Source: an uncultured Planctomyces sp. | Lineage (GTDB): Bacteria > Planctomycetota > Planctomycetia > Planctomycetales > Planctomycetaceae | Reading direction: 5' to 3' | DNA: 64,000 nucleotides | NCBI GenBank assembly: GCA_937899075.1 | Contig: CALDJX010000607.1 | Location: forward strand, 1 to 64,000 | In this document: one piece after another, positions 17,650 through 26,200 of the stretch | How positions within the stretch are numbered: position 1 is the stretch's first letter | How the letters are laid out: the number at the start of each line of letters is the position of its first letter | Notes under the pieces: generated by a model | Told to the model about the DNA's origin: nothing | Seen by the model: the letters and a program-made list of their open reading frames with translations, nothing else | Database searches by the model: none | Position numbers and translations under genes: made by a program

Positions 17650-18390
17650 TCACACGGAATCTGCAACCACGGTGACAAGCAGCAGAACTCCGATCAGCAA
17701 CAGGCATACATGAACGACGCGAATGAACTGTTCGGTCGACACGGACTTCGTCAGTCGATGCCCGATCAATGCGGCAACGATTGTCAGGGGCAGACACATC
17801 GCGGTCAGGCGAATCACGTCGCCAGTGACGGCACCTCGCGAAATATGCATTGCCAGAACGGTCGTGCCTCCCAGCAGAAAATAGCTTTGCAGATTCGCTC
17901 GAAATGTTTCAGCAGGCCATTGCCTCAGCGTTCCGAAAATCACCAGTGGCGGTCCGGCCGTGTTGTAGGCGCCGCCGAGAATTCCAGCGACGAGTCCGAA
18001 CCCCGGAGCCCATCGCGACGGAAGAACGCCGAGGGACTTACGACTGGATAGTGACCAGGCCGCGAATCCGATCACGACAATCGCCAGCAGGACTTTAATC
18101 GCCGCCTCACTGCCAGCACTCAGCAGCCAGACTCCGATCGGAATTCCCATCAGAGCGGCAAGGGTCAATCTGCCCGTCTCACGAAAGCTGATCTGCCGCC
18201 ATTCTCTGTACAGAATCAGAATCGCGTTGAAGGACGACACGACGGCCACCAATGGAGCCGCCATCTGAGCTGGAATCACAAACGCCAGCAGCGGCATGGC
18301 AATTAAGGCTTCGCCGAAACCCAATGTCGATCTGACCAGCGAGCCCACAAAGATGATTCCGCAGACGAGCGCAACGTCGAGTGAATCCAT
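17650..18390 (-). CDS. TauE/SafE-type sulfite exporter family permease
   Basis: The 246-residue protein is almost wholly hydrophobic, with about eight membrane segments. It shows the two repeated halves of the TauE/SafE (DUF81) family: GSLVRSTLGFGEALIAMPLL in the first half and GILGGAYNTAGPPLVIFG in the second. Members are proposed to move sulfite, sulfoacetate or other organosulfur anions; the substrate here is unknown, although a sulfatase lies 20 kb away. I choose the ATG at 18390 (DSLDVALVCG); a GTG at 18414 would add 8 residues. It is convergent with the coiled-coil gene and divergent from the SpoIIE-type gene. Confidence 0.85.
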   Translation of the reverse strand: MDSLDVALVCGIIFVGSLVRSTLGFGEALIAMPLLAFVIPAQMAAPLVAVVSSFNAILILYREWRQISFRETGRLTLAALMGIPIGVWLLSAGSEAAIKVLLAIVVIGFAAWSLSSRKSLGVLPSRWAPGFGLVAGILGGAYNTAGPPLVIFGTLRQWPAETFRANLQSYFLLGGTTVLAMHISRGAVTGDVIRLTAMCLPLTIVAALIGHRLTKSVSTEQFIRVVHVCLLLIGVLLLVTVVADSV

Positions 18391-18454
18391 GTAACGAAGT
18401 AACCTGAAATGCACCGCAGCGGAATGGTCGTGCTATTTTCCGGTGCCAGTAATC

Positions 18455-18530
18455 GAACCACGAATAGACACCAATTAACACGAATAAAGCCTGCAACAGA
18501 TTCGTGTTTCTTCGTGTCCATTCGTGGTTC
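18455..18530. repeat. Inverted repeat, GAACCACGAAT family
   Basis: Both ends read GAACCACGAAT on their own strand and pair on through runs of the word CACGAAT around a short loop, for about 32 positions with several mismatches. A similar element built of CACGGAT words is at 40374-40456. It sits in the divergent gap upstream of the TauE-type gene. Confidence 0.7.
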
Positions 18531-18754
18531 CTGTTTGAGAATGTGGAGGAACCAGCGCAGTGTCGCAGGTCGCTCGGCGACTGTCACGAAGGCTGCCCGA
18601 CTGAACGGGTTGCTCGGATTCAGCGGGCCGTATTTTCGTTACGTGAGTAACGGCAGCGGGAGAGTTGTGGGAATCGCGTTCAGAAGTCGTTCCGGATAAA
18701 TGATTACTCATCAAACGTCCGATCGAATCAGCGTCCGGGCACCACTGCGCGGTG

Positions 18755-18800
18755 GGAAACGGGTGCGCGCCGCGGAACGGGTGTGCGCCCGGAAACGGGG
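18755..18800. repeat. Short tandem direct repeat, GGAAACGGGTGCGC words
   Basis: Two full units and one partial unit, beginning at 18755, 18774 and 18791, each read GGAA(A)CGGG; the two full units continue TGNGCGCC. They lie about 75 bases upstream of the SpoIIE-type start codon. Together with the CACC/GGTG hairpin just before it, this could be a regulatory site or a degraded repeat. Confidence 0.5.
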
Positions 18801-18873
18801 CTGAGTGACAAGGGATCGACAGTGTTGATCCCGCCAGCTCGATCAAACGATTGACAGATTCCAGAGTCACATC

Positions 18874-20220
18874 ATGAATCGCACACCCGCCCTCAAGGTG
18901 CTCATCGCCAGCAACCACGCTGACATTCGAGTTGCCGTGTCGTGGATGCTTCGGCAGTCGTTTCCTGACGCCATCGTCTCCAAAGCGGAGACTGTCGCAG
19001 AGGCTGTTCAGCTTGCTTCTGCTGAATCTGTCACGTGCGTCATCAGCGACGCGTCTCTGCCGCGCTTTGCCGAGGAACTGACCGGTCTTTCGCAATCGTT
19101 GCAACGACAGAGCGTCCCTTTGATTGTCATTCACGACCGTCAGGAAGCTCCGCAGGCCGACGTCTGCGAGGGCATCTCGACGTGGTTAGATCGAGCCAGC
19201 ATCAATGTGACCTGCCTTCACCTTGCGATCTCCCAGGTGATTGAGCACGTAGAGATGCTTCGAATAATCGAAGGGTTGGAGCAGGAGTTAAGCGTCGCCA
19301 GAGAACAGCTTGAAGCCAATGCGGCTGTCGCCGTTTCGCCCGAGCCACCACCTCAGGTCGCGGAAGTGGTTGTCGTCGCCGAACCGCCGAGCCGGCAGGT
19401 CGAACCCTCGCACAGTTCATTGATTGAGCCGTTGCCTGCACGACACCTCGAACGGCCGGGGCTGGTGACGTCTGGTCTGGAAATTTCAAGCGACGATGAA
19501 CGAGAGCTGGCAGCGCGAGTGCAGCGTGACCTGATGCCGCCGGGGTCGCCACTGGTCGCGGGTTTCGACATTGCCGGCCTGTCGATTCACGCAGAGACGA
19601 CCGGCGGAGATTACTACGATTATCTTCCGATGGCCGACGATCTGTTGTGTATTTCGATTGGCGAGTGCTCGGGGCGAGGACTTGCTCCGGCGATGTACAT
19701 GGCATCGTTGCGAGCCTATCTGCGAGTCCTCGCGTCGCAGACCACGGACATTTCTGACATCGTCAGTCGCCTGAATTCGCTCATCACGGAAGACATCGGT
19801 GACGAAGATTTTATCGTCACGCTGATGCTGTTTCAGATTGATGATCGAACGAGAACCATGCGATACGTCAGCGCTGGACAGCAGGCCTTCCTGCTCGACC
19901 GTGACGGAAACGTCGACGTGCTGCACAGCACGGGCATGCCACTCGGGCTGCGCGACGAGACTGTGATTCCCGAGGGCGAGCCCCGCAAGTTACGAACGGG
20001 AGAGATTCTTCTCCTTGCTTCGGACGGCGTTCAGAAGATGACGTCCGAAGCGGGCGAACAATTCGGCACCGATCGAATGTTGAAACTGGTCAACGAGAAC
20101 CGCAGTCTGCCTTCAAGAATCATCGCGAACTACTTGCGAAAAGCCTGCACGGAATTCGCCAGCCCGCAGTTTCAACACGACGACGTGACGATCGTTATCG
20201 TGAAGGGCGACGATTCTTGA
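18874..20220 (+). CDS. SpoIIE-type protein phosphatase with a degenerate receiver domain
   Basis: The 448-residue protein has a CheY-like receiver fold (about 8-125), a helical or Pro-rich linker and a PP2C/SpoIIE phosphatase domain (about 205-446). In the receiver the acidic pair is replaced (VLIASNHAD) although an Asp stands at the phosphorylation strand (VISDASLP), so phosphorylation is doubtful. The phosphatase has TTGGDYYDYL, ECSGRGLAPAMYMA (Glu where most members have Asp), SAGQQAFLL, LLLASDGV and HDDVTIVIVK. RsbU-like phosphatases dephosphorylate anti-sigma-factor antagonists to tune stress or developmental sigma factors. No partner kinase or antagonist gene is next to it. The ATG at 18874 has only a weak ribosome binding site. 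Confidence 0.85.
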   Translation: MNRTPALKVLIASNHADIRVAVSWMLRQSFPDAIVSKAETVAEAVQLASAESVTCVISDASLPRFAEELTGLSQSLQRQSVPLIVIHDRQEAPQADVCEGISTWLDRASINVTCLHLAISQVIEHVEMLRIIEGLEQELSVAREQLEANAAVAVSPEPPPQVAEVVVVAEPPSRQVEPSHSSLIEPLPARHLERPGLVTSGLEISSDDERELAARVQRDLMPPGSPLVAGFDIAGLSIHAETTGGDYYDYLPMADDLLCISIGECSGRGLAPAMYMASLRAYLRVLASQTTDISDIVSRLNSLITEDIGDEDFIVTLMLFQIDDRTRTMRYVSAGQQAFLLDRDGNVDVLHSTGMPLGLRDETVIPEGEPRKLRTGEILLLASDGVQKMTSEAGEQFGTDRMLKLVNENRSLPSRIIANYLRKACTEFASPQFQHDDVTIVIVKGDDS

Positions 20221-20265
20221 AATGAGTTGCCAGAAATTCGGTGACTCTACAAGTTCGAAATTGTT

Positions 20266-20393
20266 AATCGCAGAGGCCGCCGAGGACAAAGACGCTGAGA
20301 ACGGAGAGATGGTTGAGCATAAACTCTTCTCTGCGACCTCGGCGTCTTTTGCTCTGCTGCTCTCTGCGATTCAAATCTCTGCAATTCAAAAAG
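20266..20393. repeat. Long inverted repeat, CGCAGAGG family
   Basis: The element starts AATCGCAGAGG and ends, on the other strand, AATCGCAGAGAG, with words such as AGACGC and CCGAGG pairing between. It lies in the 189-base gap between the convergent SpoIIE-type and epimerase genes. The same family occurs at 31841-32060 and near 40470-40575. Confidence 0.7.
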
Positions 20394-20409
20394 GCAAGCC
20401 GCGCTCGTA

Positions 20410-21435
20410 CTACTCTTTGCTGGTGAGCAAACCGGCGTCGCGGCACCAGCCGATGGCGGCCATCATTCCGGTGTCGAAGTCGACCTTCGGTTCGTAGCCG
20501 AGTTCGCGTTTTGCTTTCTCGATACTGAAGTCCAGGTTCAACCCGAGGAATTTGATCCTCGCGCCGTTGAGTATTGGAGCTTCCTGCTTATCGAGCATTC
20601 GCCAGGTGCTCTCCATCAGTTTCGCGAGAACTTTGGCAACACCCAGCGGCACGTTCTTTGTCGGGGTTGGGTAGCCTGCGAGGCTCGAAATTGTGCCGAT
20701 GAAATGTCGCTTGGTGACCAGCGCTCCGTCAGTAATGTTGAAGACTTCACCGATCTTGTCGTCCTGAGCCAGCGCAAGGAAAATTGCGTCGACAAGATTT
20801 CCGACATACGTGTTGTTGAGCAGCGTCTGCCCTGAACCAAGAAACTTGAACTGCTTGCTGCGAAGTTTCTCAAGGATGCGGGGCAGGACTGTGCGGTCTC
20901 GCGGGCCGTAGATGAAACCTGGACGAAGAATCGTTCCTGGCAGACCGTCCTTGTCGATGTGGTCTCGAACAAGTTGTTCGGATTCGGCTTTCGTCAGCGT
21001 GTAACCGTCGATGCCCGAGAGGCTGATCGGCGATGACTCGTCCGTGCCGTGGTGATCGCGAGCTTCGTACACGCCGAGCGATGAAATATGCACGACTCGT
21101 TTGAGCGTGCCGTTTGCCTTGGCCGCTTTGAGCAGGCTGTCAGTTCCCGACAGGTTCACCCGTCGATACTCGTCGATCGGTCCCCAGTCGCCGACTTTGG
21201 CGGCGCAGTGAACGAGTGCGGTGACTCCTTCGACGGCTCGCGCGTGCGATTCGTGATCGGAAAGATCTCCGTAGACCAGCTCGACGCCCCACTCGTTGAG
21301 CAGTTGCTTGTCGCTGGACTCTCGCACGAGTGCTCTCGTACGAATGCCCAGTTCACGAGCACGCTGCACGACGTGGCTGCCGACCAGGCCGGTGGCTCCG
21401 GTCACAAGCAACAAATCATCAGACTGAAACTCCAC
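20410..21435 (-). CDS. NAD-dependent epimerase/dehydratase (extended SDR, 3-beta-HSD-like)
   Basis: The 341-residue protein opens with the Rossmann motif TGATGLVG at 12-19, then VYGDLSD, ALVHCAAKVGDWG, and the catalytic YTLTK preceded by a Ser-rich strand (VHISSLGVYEA). Length and motifs fit the extended short-chain dehydrogenase family, closest in look to 3-beta-hydroxysteroid dehydrogenase / nucleoside-diphosphate-sugar epimerase proteins. The cofactor should be NAD(P); the substrate is not readable. The GTG at 21435 has GGAG about 9 bases upstream. It is cytoplasmic and convergent with the phosphatase gene; a squalene/phytoene synthase lies 9 kb away, so a role in isoprenoid modification is possible but unproven. 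Confidence 0.87.
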   Translation of the reverse strand: MEFQSDDLLLVTGATGLVGSHVVQRARELGIRTRALVRESSDKQLLNEWGVELVYGDLSDHESHARAVEGVTALVHCAAKVGDWGPIDEYRRVNLSGTDSLLKAAKANGTLKRVVHISSLGVYEARDHHGTDESSPISLSGIDGYTLTKAESEQLVRDHIDKDGLPGTILRPGFIYGPRDRTVLPRILEKLRSKQFKFLGSGQTLLNNTYVGNLVDAIFLALAQDDKIGEVFNITDGALVTKRHFIGTISSLAGYPTPTKNVPLGVAKVLAKLMESTWRMLDKQEAPILNGARIKFLGLNLDFSIEKAKRELGYEPKVDFDTGMMAAIGWCRDAGLLTSKE

Positions 21436-21628
21436 AGTGTATCTCCGACATTCGCTTTCTGGCGTTTTCGTTTTTCAAAACGTGGCTCAACTCCACGGAC
21501 GAGGACGGTAGCTACCCGCGGCGCAAAAGAAAACGGCCAGCCGCTCGTTGCGGATAGCCGTTCTGATTTGGTGCGAAATCTGACGCGTCTGAAACTGTGC
21601 GGGTCAGACGCTCCTGCTGTTTCGCGAT

Positions 21629-22330
21629 TTATTCGGCCGCTTCAACGATCTTCAGGTCGTTGCGAACCGAGGAAACTCCCGGCTCCATACGAAGGATGTT
21701 GGCGAGCAACTGCGAAGCGTCTTCGTTGGGAACGCTGCCGGAAAGAACGATCTCACCCTGCTTCGCAAAATCGAACTTCACCGATGCATACTCCGATCGA
21801 CCACCTATCAGACTCGGCACGCTTGTCGACAGCGCCTTCAACCGATTGCCGAGCGACTCCTGAAGATCCTTTGTCGGACGCAGCTTCGGCGTAAACCCGA
21901 GCCGCAGTGATGGTCGGATCGTTCGAGTGCCTTGCGTGCTGCCAGTGTTACGGTTTCGGTTCGAGTTGTTGAACTGCGAACTGAGTCGCTGCAGGTTTCT
22001 CGCGTTGTTAAGCGCGTTCTGCTGAGTTGTGTTTGTGTTGCCGCCAGCCGTCGGCTGAGTCGCCAGTCGGTTCGTCGTGAACCGACCGTCGTTGTTGCCG
22101 ATTTCTCCGACAGTGTCAGACGTGGAAGAAAACACGTTCTGGCTGGTCAGCGTGCTGCCCGCGTCACCAGCCGCGGCGTTTGTGGCCGTTCCCAGGTTGC
22201 CGGATGCCGCGTTGGTTTGAGCGTGAGCCGTTGTTGCCAACAGGAATGTTGACCCAACGACCGCCGCCAGCGCAGCTGATCGTCGAAGGGCAGTCGGCAG
22301 CGAAATCGTTGTTGAAGATCGAGTCATCAT
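21629..22330 (-). CDS. Exported BON-domain protein
   Basis: The 233-residue protein has a signal peptide (LRRSAALAAVVGSTFLLATTAHA, about 13-36), a low-complexity Asn/Thr/Gln-rich middle (about 40-140) and a C-terminal BON domain (about 165-230; VKFDFAKQGEIVLSGSVPNE ... VRNDLKIVE). BON domains bind lipid or polymers at the membrane and occur in osmotically induced envelope proteins and secretin neighbours. The ATG at 22330 has GGAG about 9 bases upstream; an earlier in-frame start at 22378 would put it inside a palindrome. It lies downstream of the small membrane protein gene on the same strand. Confidence 0.8.
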   Translation of the reverse strand: MMTRSSTTISLPTALRRSAALAAVVGSTFLLATTAHAQTNAASGNLGTATNAAAGDAGSTLTSQNVFSSTSDTVGEIGNNDGRFTTNRLATQPTAGGNTNTTQQNALNNARNLQRLSSQFNNSNRNRNTGSTQGTRTIRPSLRLGFTPKLRPTKDLQESLGNRLKALSTSVPSLIGGRSEYASVKFDFAKQGEIVLSGSVPNEDASQLLANILRMEPGVSSVRNDLKIVEAAE

Positions 22331-22354
22331 TTTCTGAACTCCGTAAATAAGCGA

Positions 22355-22393
22355 AGGCAGCTTCTGAGAGGATATCACTCCCAGAAGCTGCCT
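22355..22393. repeat. Perfect 12-bp inverted repeat between the small membrane protein and BON genes
   Basis: AGGCAGCTTCTG (22355-22366) pairs perfectly with CAGAAGCTGCCT (22382-22393) around a 15-base loop. It lies 29 bases past one minus-strand stop and 25 bases before the next start. No T-tract follows on either strand, so it may be a processing or regulatory hairpin. Confidence 0.7.
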
Positions 22394-22421
22394 GCATGAG
22401 AATTCAGATTTTCGTCGATCG

Positions 22422-22817
22422 TCAATCGAGGATTGAGTCTCGCTCCGACTCAGTAACTGCGGAGACCGTACCGGTCGTGCGACTGCTCTTTCTTACCGAG
22501 ATGGGACGCCCTGCCTGCTTGCCATCATCGATTCGCTGAATTTGTCGCTGGGCGATGTGGCGATCCAGACGTCGCTCGACCTGTCGCGATCGAGAGATTT
22601 TTGGCTCAACCTGAATCTGTCGTTGTGGCTCCGTGGCGACTCGAATCTGGGCCAGACCCAGAAAGCCGAGGAAACCGATCAGGCCAGTCTGAAGCACAAT
22701 CAGGTCGACTCCAGCCGGCAGCGCAGTGCCAAAATAGAGGCCAACCAGAAACATGCTCAGTCCAAGGATCAGACAGTGGATCGATTGGATTCGTCGGGTT
22801 TTCGTTCGTTCGTTCAT
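22422..22817 (-). CDS. Small membrane protein of unknown function
   Basis: The 131-residue protein has two membrane segments (about 12-31, IHCLILGLSMFLVGLYFGTA; and 36-55, LIVLQTGLIGFLGFLGLA), then a basic, Gln/Arg-rich soluble tail ending in a Ser/Thr-rich stretch. The positive charges beside the helices predict a cytoplasmic tail. I know no named family. The ATG at 22817 has GGAG about 8 bases upstream; the 39-residue extension to 22934 lacks one. It is followed by the BON gene, with a hairpin between. Confidence 0.65.
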   Translation of the reverse strand: MNERTKTRRIQSIHCLILGLSMFLVGLYFGTALPAGVDLIVLQTGLIGFLGFLGLAQIRVATEPQRQIQVEPKISRSRQVERRLDRHIAQRQIQRIDDGKQAGRPISVRKSSRTTGTVSAVTESERDSILD

Positions 22818-23273
22818 CTCAACACTCCGAGGGGCAGGAGGCCGCCACAGCAGTTTGCCGCGGCTTGAGGAAATTCCACTCGAACCTATGTCGAAAATCG
22901 CTTGCGGCAAATGCCTGTCCGCAAACTTTGCCAATCCGGAGTGAAGTGGCGGGCGAGGTTCATTTGCTGCAAGAGATATCCGGCCTCTGCCGATACTTCC
23001 GGATGTGTCACCTTAGCGGGTGGTGCGTGGTGCACTGCGTCCGTCCAACGTGGATTGAAGCAAATCGAAAATTCGCTGACGCGAGCAACAGTTTCGCTGA
23101 AGTTCGGATCTTCGAGCATCGCTGACTTACAGGGGTCGCTGGGTGGCTGCCGCCAGTGACCAGTGTCACAACCTCTCTCATTGCAGACGCTCATCGAGTT
23201 TCTTGCAGTGGGGAGCGCCCCTGAAAAAGTCCCGGCATGTCCGGGCGTTGTCGGGCAGGGAGGCCTGAGAAGA
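22818..23273. other. Divergent intergenic region of 456 bases
   Basis: It separates the small membrane protein gene (-) from the secretin gene (+). Overlapping short ORFs occur on both strands with no recognisable product. I see no inverted repeat, RNA gene or good promoter match. The CCCGGCATGTCCGGGC stretch at 23231-23246 is a short G/C palindrome just upstream of the secretin start. Confidence 0.4.
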
Positions 23274-26200
23274 ATGAGACGATTTCAAATTGCTGCGTCG
23301 GAAGTATTCCGCAACAAGTCGCTGGGACTGTCGCTCGCGACGGTCGCCGTTGGATTCGCTCTGCAGCCCGTGTCTGACGCGTGTGCTCAAAGCCGGTTCA
23401 GTTCCAGCCGGCTCAGCCGAACCAGTTCGCAGAAGTCTGAGGCGCCGCCCGAGGCCAGTCAGGCCGAAGAGGCGACGACCAAACTCAACTTCTATTCCAA
23501 AACCTGGGATCAGGTGCTGCAGGATGTCGCTCAGTCGACCGGTGCGGTGCTGGTTGCCGACAAGATTCCTCGCGGCCGATATTCGCGTCAGGACTTTCGC
23601 AACTACTCCCGATCCGAAGCCGTCCGGATTCTGAACGACGAACTCGAAAAGCAGGATTTTCGAATCCTCGAAAAAGGTAAGTACCTCGTCGTTCTGAATC
23701 TGCCAGCGGCTCGGCCCGAGTATTCGCGGCTGCAGATCGAATCGCCTCAGCAAGCTCCGGCCAACGACTCTGCCGTCGGCACAGCCACCGTCCAGGATGG
23801 TCAACGCTCGGCACAGGGGCCGGCGACTTCTCAGCGACCGGCCAGTTCGTTCGCACAGCAAAACCAGACGGCTCCGGCCAATCATCAGTACCAGCAGGCT
23901 CCGAGACAGCGGGCGTTCGAACGCGGCAGCGTGACGATTAACCCGACGCAGCCGGCTTACGATCAGGATTCGGCGAGCAACTACCAGCCGCGCACTCAAC
24001 GTTCTCGACCGGGCGCGATCCGACAACTTAACTTTCAGGCTGCCGGTGAAGGCGGCGCGTTCTCCACCGAGCAGACGCCTCAAAAAACGATTCGTCAGTT
24101 GTTCGAACCTCGCAGCCGCACGGCGCGAAGCCTCGCAGCAACTCTGTACGGTGCCTTCCGTGAGCGAGCCGAAATTGTCGAAGAAGGCCCGGATGGCCTG
24201 CCGGCGATGCGAGTTTCCGCGCCCGTTTCGAAAGACGATCCCGACAAACCAAAGTCGATCGTTTTCACAGTTGCAGCGGACGTTGAAGCGAACGAGATCC
24301 TGGTTGAAGGGCCGGCTGACCAGGTCGCCCGCGTCGTTCGACTGCTGGAACGACTGGATGTTGCTCCGACGACAAATGGTGAACAGACTCGGCTGGTGAC
24401 GACCGAGAAAAGTGCCGGCGCGATCGCTGCGAATCTGCGACCGGCGGTTAGTCGACTGGTCGCGCAAAACGATGGAGGTGCAGCCCCACCGATGCCCAAT
24501 GACGGACAGGGTGCTGGCGACGCAAGCTTGCCGGATCTTGTCGGCGGAATTCGAGGCAACGTCGATGTCGAAGCCGTGGACGAACTCGGAGTTCTGGTCC
24601 TTAAAGGAAACACGTCAGACATTGACGCGGTCATGGAGATCATTCGGCAGATCGAACTGCTGAGTGCTCGTTCGGCCCCGGATATTCACTTGCGACTTCT
24701 CGAAAACGTCGACAGCGTGGCGCTCGCTGAACTGCTGACGGAAGTTTACGACGAACTGAACCAGGCTCGCGGCCGAACTCAGCAGCAGTCTCCGCAGATT
24801 GGAATCATCGCCGTCGGTCGCCCCAACGGCGTGCTGATTCTCAGCCCGGAAGACGATCGAGAAGCGATCGAGAAACTGATCGACGAACTCGACCAGCCGG
24901 TTCCCAATCAGGCGACGTTCGTTGTCGCCCGAGTGAAGAACGGCATCGCGTCGTCAATCGTGCAGATTATCAAAGACACCTGGCAGGAACGTTTTGGCCT
25001 GGAGAATCGACCGCGACTTTCGGCCGACGCACGCACGAACTCGATCGTCGCTATCGGCAGTAAGGCTGACCTGGTGGAAGTCGTGGCGTTGATCGAACAG
25101 CTTGACACTCAGGAATCGGGAGCGATCAGCGAAGTTCAGGTTGTCGAGTTGCGACACTCGGTTGCCGAAGAACTATCAACAACGGTCAACGCGATTCTGC
25201 AGAGCATTCTGAACCCGCCTCAACTCGGGCAGGGCCAGCTTGGTCAGGCATTCCTTGGCTTCGGTGGAAACTCCAGCCAGGCGTTGCGGGAAGTCCGCTC
25301 GGCCGTGCTGGAATACCTGGTCGGAGAAGGCGACGACGTTCGCAAAGTTCGATCCGGCATCCTCGCCGACATCCGCCTGACAGCAGACGCTCGTTCCAAC
25401 ACCGTGGTGGTGACTTCGCCGCGGGAAAGTATGGAACTGGTTCTGGCATTGATCGCCCGGCTGGACCGACCAGCCACCAGCGTCGCCACGATCAAACACT
25501 TCAGTTTGAAAAACGCCGACGCCGAGTCCACGCGAACTCTGCTGGACGAACTCTTCGGAGCCGAAACCACCGGCAACACCCAGGTCGGTGTTCAATTAGC
25601 CGGAGCCGAAAAAGCCAGCAGCGTTGTCCCGCTGAAGTTCTCAGTCGACGCTCGAACAAACAGCATCGTGGCTGTCGGCACGAAAGAAGCTTTGCAGGTT
25701 GTCGAAGCGTTAATCTTCCGCCTCGACGACAGCGACATTCGTCAGCGTCAGACAACGATCATCCGTTTGAAACAAGCACCAGCAGGAGACATCGCGACCG
25801 CCATCGACAACTTCCTGAGCTCGCAAATCGAACTGTTGGCCAATCAGGACGACCTGATCAGCGCGTTCGAACTGGTCGAACGCGAAGTCATCGTTCAGGC
25901 AGAACCCTACACCAACAGCCTGCTGATCAGTGCCACGCCTCGCTACTTCGACCAAATTCGCGAGATGGTCATGACACTTGATCAGGCACTTCCGCAGGTC
26001 ATCATCCAAGCCATGATTGTGGAAGTCGCCTTAGAAGACACAGATGAATTCGGCATTGAACTTGGTCTCCAGGATTCGTTGCTGTTCAGCCGTGGCCTCG
26101 GTGGGGCAGCGGGCAATCCAGGGTTCGGGTTTAATTCCAACGGACTCCCAAACACCAACACCGCCAGTCAGGGCAATCTTGCTGGTCAGGCGCTGTCGAC

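Noticed and set aside
18475..19134. 219-residue minus-strand ORF crossing the SpoIIE-type gene start
   Set aside because: Runs through an inverted repeat and tandem repeat; the HPF repeats in its translation come from the DNA repeat.
23178..24467. 429-residue ORF on the minus strand opposite the secretin gene
   Set aside because: It is an Arg-rich shadow of the secretin frame with no ribosome binding site or family; the + strand protein has clear domains.
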